Assembly: GCA_035578905.1 (NCBI GenBank)
Contig: JAQJVL010000322.1
Span: 62,001-126,000, forward strand
Source: Stictocephala bisonia
Taxonomy: Eukaryota > Arthropoda > Insecta > Hemiptera > Membracidae
Length of the DNA stretch: 64,000 bases
Direction of reading: 5' to 3'
Shown here: positions 1 through 9,213 of the stretch, piece after piece
Position numbering within the stretch: the first letter of the stretch is position 1
How the letters are laid out: every line of letters begins with the position of its first letter
Notes under the pieces: generated by a model
The model's input: the letters and a program-made list of their open reading frames with translations, nothing else
What the model was told of the DNA's origin: nothing
Database searches by the model: none
Program-made: the position numbers and the translations under genes

Positions 1-200
1 AAATTGACATATATACGCCTTAAAATGTATTTATAAGTTTAATTTGTGAATTCAAATTAAATATATTTATTTAAAAACTTCAAAAGTTACTTATAAATTC
101 TAAAATTGGAATATAAATTTGAAGTTATATTGAATCAATTAAACAATTATTTTGATCATAAAATATACAATAGTAGTAAATTTTTATACAGATATGTAGA

Positions 201-2846
201 TGGCCCAAATATCGCCTATCTAAGGAAATATGCATATATTCTTGTTGTTTATCTTCACAGAGGCTTCATACAAAGCAAATACATCATATTAACCTTTAAC
301 TACTCATTCCTAAACCTTTTTGAAAAATAACTGCAACCTTTTTATTTTTCCTAATTTTTTTTGTATTACATGTATTTTTTCGATTTTTATAAAAGTGTTC
401 CAAATATCGCCCACCCCATTTAGTACTGTTCCAAATATCGCCTACTTAGGAAAGGGTTTAAAATTTGTGCTAAATAGTTCAATTAAAGTTCATTTTAATG
501 TTTACAACCAAAAAACACATACTGTAAGTCAAGAATTAAACTAAGTTAATCCATAAGTATAATGTTCTTGAATGTGTAACTTATTTAAACACAAAAAGGA
601 CACACATAATTTTTTAGCAAAACTTTGTTTTTTCTTGGGTCACAAGCCTCATGAGACCATTTGCAGCAATTGATACATTTTATCCACTTCTCGCCTTGTT
701 TATCTTTAGAGTAGTAGCCGTTGCAAAATGAACACTCGGCATCATCACTGTCGTAACAGCTGCTGTCATTGTCATCAGTTGAGACGTAGTCTGGTTCTTC
801 TTCGTCCGAGGAGCTATCACAAGTGTTTTTAGTTGAACTGTTAGGGGTTTTCTTATTTTTTTACAATTTTTTTGAGAAATTGCTTGCCTTTTTTTCTTTG
901 GTTCTTCGAAGTTCAGCAACTTAGGTTCTAGTTTCTTCTTATTCAGAGAACTTATAAGAGCATTTTTGAACGGTGATCCACTCACGAGCGCTGAAGAACC
1001 AGCCCTTGAACTCGTTTTTTTGGCTATCATTTTAGGTACTGGTACTATATCCTTTGGAGACACTAAATGTGAGGAGCTTGATCCATCTGAAAAAGTGGAT
1101 TTTGACGTCGACGGTTGGTTTTTGTCGGCCAGACTACATTGAGATGAAGATGATTCAACGGCATTCTCTCTGGCTTCTTCTTCAGCGACTTCACTTCGGT
1201 GAGACAAAAAGTCTACTTCAGAAAAGACCTGTGGATTGTAGGGTAAAATTCCTGTGCACTGGAAGCCTTTAATTGCAATATCCATGGTAGCTGCTCTAAT
1301 GTAATCGTTTCCAATCAGTTGGCCTATTTGATACATTGTAACTGCTCGAAACGGATGAGATGTCAACCAGTTTTCTATCTCTTGTGCATAGAACGTCTTG
1401 AATGGTTTCATAAATGTTTTATCAAGCGGCTGCATACGATTAGATGAGTGTGGTGGTAGACAGACAAGTGACACTCCATTTTCCCGTGCCATATCAATAA
1501 CATCGATGTTTTTAGTATGAGTTGTGTGTCCATCAAATACGAGAACAACGGGATCATCTTTTGAAGCCTTAACAAAATTGACAAAATGACCAAACCATCT
1601 TGTAGAAATATCAGTTTGGATCCAGCCGGAAATGTGACAATAACCAATCGTTCCAGGGGGAGCACCATCGAGCAGCTCTTGTTTCATCCTCTTACGCGGA
1701 AATACAAGCAAAGGTGGTACTAAAATACCTGAGGCAGACATGCACGTCACCATAGTCACAAGTCGCCCCCTTTCAGCAGATGAAAGGTTGTGTACTTCCC
1801 TTTTACCTTTAACAGTAATGATTTTTAAACTTTTATGTTGGACTGTGGTGATGCCAGCCTCATCAACATTGAATACCCTAGCTGCTGAAGACTTGACTTA
1901 TTCGGGTTCTGGTTTCAATATGGAAAAAAAATTTTCTACATTTTCTTTTGTAAAACCTTGTATTCTTGCCAAGGACAACGGCTGAGGTTTTCTGAATACT
2001 AGGGCTGGATGTCGCTTGAAAAAAAGTCGCTACCACTTCCTGCCAGCACTTTCTTTTTCAGCAGAAAAAGGATGAGGAATATTATTTCTCATTGCTAGCT
2101 GAAAGGCCATCCGCCTTAGATCCCTCGAAGTCTGGCCATAATAAGAAATTTCCATTTGCAAACAATAGTCTACTAATTCGTCTTCCAGTTCTTTGGACAA
2201 AATTGGTTTACGACCTAAAGGTACGTCAATAAGTTCTTGGATATCTTCGACGGGTTTTTTTTACATAGTCTTTCAAAGTAGATCTAGGAACGTCAAATAT
2301 TTTTGAAGATTTTAGAAGACCCATCTCCTTATTACAGCTGTGACAGCCTCCTTCATCTTGACTCTGTCCCATGTATTGCGTTGAGACATCTGAAATAAAC
2401 AAAAACCTAATGTAAAAAAGTTTGTTCCAAATATCGCATAGTGGGCGATATTTGGAACATCAGGGTGGGTGATATTAGGCACATGCTAGCTTGTCAATAT
2501 GGCGGACGCTACAGACGAACCGACTACTCCTAGCATGTAAAACAGGACATCAATAGATAGGCCATTTCCTACACTGTTTTACGATATTATTCAGTTAAGA
2601 TGGCATGAGTATATAATAAGCTACAGTACCTAGTGTAATAGTAGTTTCATAACTCACCAGAATGAAAAATCTTCAAAAAATCACAAAAAACCAACGGAGT
2701 GAAATTACTTCACCAAACAAACAAAGCACACTACTGGAAAGCTAGACAACCCGTTTTCGCAAGTTGCCGCGTGGCAGCAGCACTATGCAGACCTAGGATA
2801 TTAGCACTGGGCGATATTAGGAACCTGGGCGATATTTGGGCAATAC
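201..2846 (-). mobile_element. Decayed pogo/Tigger-type DNA transposon
   Basis: A cut-and-paste DNA transposon of the pogo branch of the Tc1/mariner superfamily. Its limits are inferred from the outermost inverted copies of a motif, CCAAATATCGCC: 201-216 on the plus strand and 2827-2842 on the minus strand. Further copies lie at 397-411, 428-442, 2424-2437, 2443-2458 (inverted), 2467-2482 (inverted, diverged) and 2809-2824 (inverted). The broken transposase gene lies between them on the minus strand. The exact ends and the expected TA duplication could not be fixed, so each boundary may be wrong by tens of bases. The copy is dead: its only gene carries stops and frameshifts. Confidence 0.75.
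585..2389 (-). pseudogene. pogo/Tigger-like transposase (DDE_1 with C-terminal PHD-like finger), broken
   Basis: Reading from an ATG at 2387-2389, the N-terminus is a psq/CENP-B-type helix-turn-helix (EMGLLKSSKIFDVPRSTL). The DDE core follows, with first Asp in VFNVDEAG, second Asp in VFDGHTTH, and the family block PPHSSNRMQPLD. After a low-complexity Ser/Lys-rich linker, the C-terminus is a PHD-like zinc finger with paired CxxC motifs (CSFC, CINC, a His-x2-Cys, CPFC) and a TAA at 585-587. Lesions visible: frameshifts near 2330-2340 and in the T8 run at about 2254-2262, in-frame TAG at 2030-2032, in-frame TAA at 1898-1900, and a frameshift near 855-885 that separates the finger from the core. 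The longest surviving open stretch is 680-1759. Family assignment is firm; function is lost. Confidence 0.85.
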
Positions 2847-2849
2847 ACC

Positions 2850-4015
2850 TTATTTTATATATAAAATCTCTATTTAATTGGAGAAAATGCAATATAACTA
2901 GATGATATTCAAAAGTAAAACACTGATTAAGAAAATAAGAGGATGTAGGAATAAATTAAAATTGGGAATTAAGACTATAAACATACATGGTCATAACGCA
3001 TTTACGTAAGCCTATATTTTTTTATAAAACTAAATAAAATGTATGCGTTACGGATTGGAATCAGCTAGGAAGAATTTACGTCTTATAAACACACGTTCAA
3101 ACATGTATGACACTAAGAAAAGACAAAACAGATCAAAAGTAAAAAAAATTAAAATATAAGACAAATTCCAGATAACAGGTTTTGTTAGTTGAGTGCTGAC
3201 AAACATTGAACTCGTTTTTAATAAATTTATTAATTAAAATAAGGGTCGTAAAATGTTGTCTTATGGATAGATCCGATAGCTTATTTTACAGATTTAAGCT
3301 GTTTACTGATATACTGGCATGATATGCTTCAATGACAATTTTATGCTGGTAGACAATTTTATATCTTTTATCATGACGTTATTGCTATTTTCGTAAATGT
3401 ATAATATATATTACTCATAAAATATACTCATGTTTCAAAGTTTTATGACATATAAGGTAGACATTACCATGAAACTTGCATAAATAGGAAGTAACATTAA
3501 TGATTAAGTTCTCATTTGAGCACAGTCCGTTTAACTCTGTAATAAGAGGCTTAAGCTTTCCATGATCTCCAAGCAAGATTTATTATATATGCGGAATTAG
3601 AAGTTACACACATTGTTAGACTACTTCTCATACCTAATTGTTACTTAGTATACTTTGCAACCATACTAAAGAACAGATTAACACATATAAAATAATTTGT
3701 CTAAAAATTTGGGTTGGCAAATCTTTTAATGAAAAGAAGAAATTCAGATTTACTTACACTACCTAAAAATCATCTCTACGTTTTATACACCCAAACATTT
3801 AACGAGTTGACAATTTATGTAGGCGATCCTTAATTATAGGGCAACACGTTGTTTTTGACAACGTCTGTATACATAGGCAGTATACGTGTGATCAGTTAAT
3901 ATGTGGTATGCGTAAGCTTGCAATAGCTGAAAAAATAAATACTGCAGTTTGTTCAATTTGTTGGGACTATTGTGTGACCGTACTATTCTATTTAAAATAG
4001 TACGATGAATAGAAA
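2850..4015. other. Unassigned AT-rich stretch
   Basis: No credible reading frame, repeat array or structured RNA was seen. Stops are frequent in all frames. Confidence 0.5.
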
Positions 4016-4017
4016 CT

Positions 4018-4146
4018 TAGAATGGTTGCTATTTGTGCGTGGTCAGTACTAGAGAAATCTGGGAAGACCTTTTTAAGTGGTATTCAGAGTCTGGTCTAGG
4101 TCCAGGGCAGGGAACTGAGTATCAAGCTTGTCAGTTAGCTGAAAAT
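4018..4146 (+). mobile_element. SINE family A, 5' part only
   Basis: Matches the head of the complete family A copy at 54.47 kb: the blocks ACTAGAGAAATCTGG, GAACTGAGT and TTGTCAGTTAGCTGAAAAT occur in the same order. The copy stops a few bases past GCTGAAAAT, just before the TTAGG array starts, so the promoter-like block and tail are missing. Confidence 0.6.
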
Positions 4147-4154
4147 AGGATAAT

Positions 4155-4349
4155 AGGTTAGGTTAGGTTATGTTAGGTTAGGTTAGGTTAGGTTAGGTTA
4201 GGTTATGTTATGTTATGTTAGGTTAGGTTAGGTTAGGTTAGGTTAGGTTAGGTTATGTTAGGTTAGGTTAGGTTATGTTAGGTTAGGTTAGGTTAGGTTA
4301 GGTTAGGTTAGGTTAGGTTAGGTTAGGTTAGGTTAGGTTAGGTTAGGTT
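4155..4349 (+). repeat. Interstitial telomere-type array (TTAGG)n
   Basis: About 39 pentamers of GGTTA/TTAGG in uniform orientation, with scattered TTATG variants. TTAGG is the ancestral arthropod telomere repeat. Ordinary AT-rich DNA flanks both sides, so this is an internal array and not a chromosome end within this window. Very short related runs occur at about 31583-31606 (complement orientation), 31806-31818 and 35730-35744. Confidence 0.93.
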
Positions 4350-5395
4350 CACAGTCATGTTAAGAAAGAATTAGGATTGTTATCTAGGCAATCTACCTTA
4401 AATCCAGAGAATCATGCGATCTCTAAAGAGATAATCACAGTTTTCCTTTTGTTAAATTATTTCTTTCTTATATAAGTTATGGGATATCTTGATATATTCA
4501 TGGTTAACATATAATTAATATTTACTTCATTACAAATCCTGGTATAAATTGTATGTTACATTTTTGTAATACTATATGAATAAATTACTTTAAACAATGT
4601 TCTGTAGATCGGCGTATTTATGGCTAAACAGTTATAAAGAAATGTTTTTTTAACATATGTAACTTAACGTACCTCTCATATTTATACTAAAATATTAATC
4701 CACCCAGAAAGTCTGTAGATCGTAAGCAATTCAGATTTATTTCAAACACTGATTTCCTCCTCACCATGTGTTCAGTCTTCTCTTGCCCACATCTAGTTGG
4801 TTTCACATTAATCCTCTTTAGTTATCGTAGTTTGTTATTAAATCTTAAAATTAAATAAACTAAAAAAAAAATAGTTTCCTTTGTATTTTTAACTATCATG
4901 GTAATGTTTATCCGTTGCTTTCTAGGCCAATTCCTCATTTGATCCCTTAATCAGTAATAGAACAAATATTTTTATTTAAGATATTTTTAAACCTCGAGAT
5001 ACCTTTTTAAAGTGTACGAAACCACACATTCAGTGTCATATATGTTACTGAAAAAAATATTTTTCATACAAATAATTTACTAACATTAGCATATTACATT
5101 GTAAAAATAACATTTTATTTATTTTACTTGGCAACTATATGACATGGAACAATAAAAACAACCATTAAAACAAGTAACTGTCATCATAAGTTAAACAACA
5201 AGAATAATAAATATTTACCAATGATTGACATGTTTATCTTCAGAACTTTTAAATCATTTAGAATATTGCTATTTTGTACGTATAAAAAAAAGATAAAATG
5301 CACAAAGTATTAGAGTATAGAATTAAGTCAAAACAGTTTCAAATATTCTTACATGACTAAATGAAGTAGGCTTCTTGAAATAGGGTTGCAGAGGT
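4350..5395. other. Unassigned AT-rich stretch
   Basis: Nothing recognisable. Only short A-rich runs (for example around 4861) and scattered stops in every frame. Confidence 0.5.
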
Positions 5396-5559
5396 TCAAA
5401 CGCTCTTAAATAAACACTGGTGTTGGTCAACAAGTGGAGTCCCAAGCTGGTCTACACAAACACTTGGGAGGGAACTTTGACGTGAACCACGACAGATTGA
5501 AACACTCCAACTTCCACCTCCAGATGTGAGCTTGGCCAGTGTTAACTTTACTGTCCAGA

Positions 5560-5690
5560 ACAAATCCATCAACTAATATTACTGAGCATCATACCAGCAC
5601 TTCGTGGTTCAAATTCCACGCTAAACCTAAGGTATTATGTTTTCCCTGCAACTATTGATAAATATTCCTTACTTGGGAACAGTTAATCTT
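5560..5690 (+). mobile_element. Diverged SINE related to family A
   Basis: Contains the box-B-like hairpin block CGTGGTTCAAATTCCACG at about 5604-5621. It is followed by a weakly conserved CCTGCAACTATTGATAAATA segment that resembles the middle of the 54.5-kb copy (CCCTGGCTATTGGGCTATTAATAAATA). The upstream part does not match family A, so this may be a related subfamily or an old copy. Confidence 0.4.
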
Positions 5691-6225
5691 ATTTAATAAC
5701 ATTGACAACTGTCATTCGCTACCCATATTAACCTTTTTTATATGATCAGCATCTTATTAATAAATAACACTTATAATAGATAGTCTGTTTATATTTGAAA
5801 TAACAAATATATTTTTAATTTATCGTTCAGTGTAATCTAGAAATAACAATTATTCACACATAATTAATATTCTATTTATTGCTAACAGGTATAATATAAC
5901 TTTTTGTGCAATGCTGAAATGTTGGTTATACTATAATGTTCATTGCAGTAATAAAGTGACCTAACCATTGAAAAATTAACTTTAACACATTCGCTGCAGG
6001 TGACGCCTTACATCGTCACAGCGGTCGATGCGCTCAAGCTGATGACGCCTTGCGTAGTCATTAGGCAATCTGAACTGTAATGTTTCAGCATGAATCTTCC
6101 ATTGCACGGGTGACTGCGTTCGTTTGTAGTGTGGTCCAAATATTGCATGTAACTTTTTTTAAAGTGTGCTTTATGTAAATAATTGTTTAGTGTGTACATT
6201 TATTATTGTTAGTGTTTTGTTTTTA

Positions 6226-6402
6226 ACATGGCTGGACCATCTAGACTAGTTGTTATTGACAAAAATGTGACTACCAGTTAGTCAGTAGACAGTTATTTTA
6301 GAGTTCAATGATATAACGGGAGATTTAGGTTTGTTTATTAGAGCTTCTGATAATGAATACACTGACTGTAATAGAATCAACCGGTGGGTTGAAAGGGATT
6401 AA
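6226..6402 (+). pseudogene. Possible relic of a transposase N-terminus in the TTAA element
   Basis: An ATG at about 6228 opens MAGPSRLVVIDKNVTTS and then meets TAG. A different frame continues as an acidic segment containing GDLGLFIRASDNEYTD and NRWVERD, then ends in TAA near 6402. Its place just inside the left end of the TTAA element suggests a degraded transposase start. The sequence itself is too short and broken to assign to a family. Confidence 0.25.
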
Positions 6403-6440
6403 ATATTATAACTACCCAACACAAAAACTTAAAATATTGT

Positions 6441-8591
6441 ATGAATTACACATGTATCAATTTTACTTGTCACTATGTTGAATTATGTCAACGATCAGAC
6501 ATAGTGTCGAGCCGGGCAAGGCAGCGCCGCACCACGCAGTACGGCCGTGGTGTTGAGCCGGGCAAGGCAGCGCCGCACCGCGCAGTACGGCCGTTGTGTC
6601 GAGCCAGGCAAGGCAGCACCGCACCGCGCAGTATGCCCGTGGTGTCGAGCCGGGCAAGGCAGCGCCGCACCACGCAGTACGGTCGTGGTGTCGAGCCGAG
6701 CATAGCAGTGCCACACCGTGCAGTACGGCCGTTGTGTCAAGCCGAGCATAGCAGTGCCACACCGTGCAGTACGGCTGTTGTGTCGAGCCGGGCAAGGCAG
6801 CGCTGCACCGCGCAGTATGCCTGTGGTGTCGAGCCGGGCAAGGCAGCGCCGCACCGCGCAGTACGGCCGTGGTGTCGAGCCGAGCATAGCAGTGCCACAC
6901 CGTGCAGTACGGCCGTTGTGTCGAGCCGGGCAAGGCAGCGCCGCACCACGCAGTATGGCCGTGGTGTCGAGCCGGGCAAGGCAGCGCCGCACCGCGCAGT
7001 ACGGCCGTGGTGTCGAGCCGGAAAAAGCAGCGTCGCACCTAGTAGTGCGGCCGTGGTGCCGAGCCAAGCATGGCCGCGCCGCTCCGCGCAGTACGGCCAT
7101 GGTGCCGAGCCGGGTATGGCAGCGCCGCACCGTGCAGTATGGCTATGGTGCCGAGCCGGGCAAGGCAGTGCTGCACCGAGTAGTATGGCCATGGTTTATG
7201 GCCGAAGCACAGTTACTGCTATATCAGATTTTATTTCAGCCATTAGAAATTCAACAAACAAATATGTCATTGGAATCTTCCTTGACATAAGCGGTGCCTT
7301 TGATGGGGTCTGGTGGCCAGGTGTGCTAAAAAAGGCCAGGGAAATCAACCTTCCATTAAAAGCGTACAAGATAATTGAATCCTACTTGTCCGAAAGAACT
7401 CTGCTTGTTAGCAACAACGACGCAGAAATAAGGAGGCCTGCCTCCAAGGGCTGTCCTCAGGGCTCAATAAAGGGACCCCTTTTTTGGCTGATGATCTTTG
7501 ACGATCTGTTAAAGAAAGACACTCCTGAAGGCGTGCAGATTGTTGCATATGCGGATGATGCGGTGGCATTGATTGAAGGTAGGTCCAGATTAGACCTGGA
7601 AAACAAGTTTACCGCACTGAAAATCATCCTGGACAAATGGGCAAAAGAAGTAAAGCTGAAATTCGCCCCAGAAAAGACAGTTGCTGTTCAATTCAAAGGT
7701 AAGTTAAGAGGACGAGACCCAATCCTGGAATTAAATGGAGTTAAGATTCCTTTTAGGGCCAGCACTAAACATCTAGGAGTGATCCTGGACAGATCCCTAC
7801 TATTCATTGAGCATATTAAATATGCCGCAGCCAAAGCAAGAAACACAATGGCGAAAGTCACTAGAGTAGCCAGATTAAAATATGGGGTAAAAATAAAACC
7901 CATCATGAAATTATATAACACGGTTTTCATACCAATTCTCGCTTATGCGGAAGAAATCTGGCACCATAGACTTCAACATACATTTATTAAAAGAGCCATA
8001 AGATCGGCACAGGCCGGCACGCTCAGGGCAATTTTTGGGTCGTACAGAACCACCTCCAACGATGCAATATTTGTCATAACAGGATGCCCACCTCTCGACC
8101 TCCTAATAAAAGAAAGAGTCATTTTCAGGGCAAAGAAAAGAGGCGAGATTCTTCTAACCCCGGATCAAATAAAAGAAGACACAAATGCCAGATGGCAAAA
8201 TGAATGGTTGTTATCAACCAAAGGAAGACATACACATGGAATCTTCCCGGAGGTGAGAAGACAGGAAGACTTCCCGTATCTCCCTGACAGACACCTACTG
8301 CAACTGGTAACAAACCATGGAGCAACAAGACAATATCTATCAAGGTGGAACCTCGTGCCTTCTCCAAATTGTGACTGGTGCACTGACACCGAAGAAGACG
8401 TTGAGCATGCAGTTCTCAAATGCCCAAAATGGCAAATGCATCCAACCAGGCTTCAACTGGTACAGACGGTAAGAGACACTCAATTGAGATGGCCGCCATC
8501 AATAGCTGAGATACTATCAACCAAAGAACTTAGAAAAGCTACCTCTGACCTGATAAGAGACATAACCGCCGAACACTCAAACTTGACTTAG
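6441..8591 (+). CDS. Chimeric open frame: satellite-encoded Arg-rich repeat fused to LINE reverse transcriptase C-terminal half
   Basis: One uninterrupted 716-codon frame from an ATG at 6441. Residues 1 to about 20 come from the TTAA-element interior, about 21-251 from the 46-bp satellite (repeats such as SSRARQRRTTQYGRGVEPG), and about 252-716 from the truncated R1-clade LINE. The LINE part starts within GRSTVTAISD (an RT block) and keeps DISGAFDGVWWP, PQGSIKGPLFW, the catalytic YADD and the C-terminal CDWC...H...C knuckle. It lacks the endonuclease and the first RT blocks, so retrotransposition activity is not expected. The fusion is probably an accident of 5' truncation, with no sign that it is expressed. 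Confidence 0.5.
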   Translation: MNYTCINFTCHYVELCQRSDIVSSRARQRRTTQYGRGVEPGKAAPHRAVRPLCRARQGSTAPRSMPVVSSRARQRRTTQYGRGVEPSIAVPHRAVRPLCQAEHSSATPCSTAVVSSRARQRCTAQYACGVEPGKAAPHRAVRPWCRAEHSSATPCSTAVVSSRARQRRTTQYGRGVEPGKAAPHRAVRPWCRAGKSSVAPSSAAVVPSQAWPRRSAQYGHGAEPGMAAPHRAVWLWCRAGQGSAAPSSMAMVYGRSTVTAISDFISAIRNSTNKYVIGIFLDISGAFDGVWWPGVLKKAREINLPLKAYKIIESYLSERTLLVSNNDAEIRRPASKGCPQGSIKGPLFWLMIFDDLLKKDTPEGVQIVAYADDAVALIEGRSRLDLENKFTALKIILDKWAKEVKLKFAPEKTVAVQFKGKLRGRDPILELNGVKIPFRASTKHLGVILDRSLLFIEHIKYAAAKARNTMAKVTRVARLKYGVKIKPIMKLYNTVFIPILAYAEEIWHHRLQHTFIKRAIRSAQAGTLRAIFGSYRTTSNDAIFVITGCPPLDLLIKERVIFRAKKRGEILLTPDQIKEDTNARWQNEWLLSTKGRHTHGIFPEVRRQEDFPYLPDRHLLQLVTNHGATRQYLSRWNLVPSPNCDWCTDTEEDVEHAVLKCPKWQMHPTRLQLVQTVRDTQLRWPPSIAEILSTKELRKATSDLIRDITAEHSNLT
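6503..7195 (+). repeat. 46-bp GC-rich satellite array, block 1 (about 15 units)
   Basis: Tandem units begin with GTAC at 6539, 6585, 6631 and every 46 bases to 7183. The consensus includes GTACGGCCGTGGTG, CGAGCCGGGCAAGGCAG and CGCCGCACCGCGCA. It is strikingly GC-rich in an AT-rich window. Units up to about 7045 mostly carry TGTCGAGCC, while later ones carry TGCCGAGCC like blocks 2 and 3. The unit lacks stop codons in most frames of both strands. Because 46 is not a multiple of three, this produces long overlapping open frames that should not be read as genes. Confidence 0.95.
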
Positions 8592-8986
8592 CTCTCGACA
8601 TTCAAATATCACATTATAACACATAAAACGAAGGACGCATAAGATAGTAGCCCGCCGGTTCCGGGATTTTTCCCAACCTAGGGATGGAAACGCCAAAAGG
8701 CGGCTAAGAAGCGGGATGCGTCCGGATCAGTCAGTCAAAGGACTGTATTGACGAATCGTCAACTTTGTAAATATTGGACATAGTATAATTGATAATTTAT
8801 AATATTTAATTAAATAAGAAAAACATTAACTCTAGCCTCCCAACCAAAACCAAAGAAAATTTTAAATAGAATGACAAGATTAACAAGACAATATTAACAA
8901 TCAGACACAGAAGAAATAAAAGGGAAGCACCCTGGTATGTCTATTGATTGGTACGGGGTATCAGGCTAACTAATGAAAAAAAAAAA
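7200..8986 (+). mobile_element. R1-clade LINE copy 1, 5'-truncated
   Basis: Begins inside the reverse transcriptase at GGCCGAAGCAC, after four filler bases (7196-7199), and ends with an A11 tail at 8976-8986. The 3' tail joins the satellite exactly at GTAC. The flanks GTATGGCCATGGT (7183-7195) and GTACGGCCATGGT (from 8987) differ at one base, consistent with a target-site duplication of about 13 bp. The protein is closely similar to copy 2 with scattered substitutions, so both belong to one young family. Confidence 0.9.
8592..8986 (+). other. 3' untranslated region and tail of LINE copy 1
   Basis: Starts after the ORF2 stop and runs to the poly-A tail. It holds a GC-rich island at about 8650-8750, nearly identical to that of copy 2 and likely to fold. 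Visible stems include CGCC-AAAA-GGCG at 8691-8702 and CAGTC-AAAG-GACTG at 8732-8745. LINE 3' ends are often recognised by the element's own reverse transcriptase, so this island is a candidate recognition structure (inference). Confidence 0.7.
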
Positions 8987-9090
8987 GTACGGCCATGGTG
9001 CCGAGCCGGGCATGGCAGCACCGAACAACGCAGTACGGCCGTGGTGCTGTGCCGGGCAAGGCAGTGCCACACCGCGCAGTACAGCCGTGA
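8987..9090 (+). repeat. 46-bp satellite array, block 2 (2.3 units)
   Basis: Units start with GTAC at 8987, 9033 and 9079. The last is cut at about 9090 where LINE copy 2 begins. This short block sits between the tail of copy 1 and the truncated 5' end of copy 2. It carries the TGCCGAGCC subtype. Confidence 0.93.
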
Positions 9091-9213
9091 TTGAATCCTG
9101 TATGTGCAAATTGTCCAAAAGAAAGGAGCAACCATTCCGTAAACGACAGAAAATGTCCATCATACACAAGGGAGCATAGCAAAATCATAGAAAACACCGA
9201 CTATGGAGAATAA
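9091..9213 (+). CDS. ORF1 (gag-like) C-terminal fragment with zinc knuckle
   Basis: In the frame ending at TAA 9211-9213 the translation contains CANCPKERSNHSVNDRKCPSY, a CCHC knuckle (C-x2-C-x6-H-x6-C) typical of the nucleic-acid-binding ORF1 proteins of Jockey/R1-group LINEs. Only about 40 residues remain because the element is 5'-truncated. The stop overlaps the ORF2 start, giving an overlap of about 11 bases in a different frame. That tight arrangement is typical of R1-clade elements and supports coupled or reinitiated translation of ORF2. Confidence 0.75.
   Translation: MNPVCANCPKERSNHSVNDRKCPSYTREHSKIIENTDYGE

Noticed and set aside
1054..1985. Open frames opposite or overlapping the pogo transposase
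   Set aside because: They are shadows of the transposase frame on the other strand or in another phase.
4155..4349. True chromosome end
   Set aside because: Sequence continues for tens of kilobases on the far side and only about 4 kb lies before it. The array is short and has variants.
6463..7192. Several long open frames on both strands within the 46-bp satellite
   Set aside because: They arise because the GC-rich unit lacks stops and its length is not a multiple of three. No start context, domain or conservation supports a protein.
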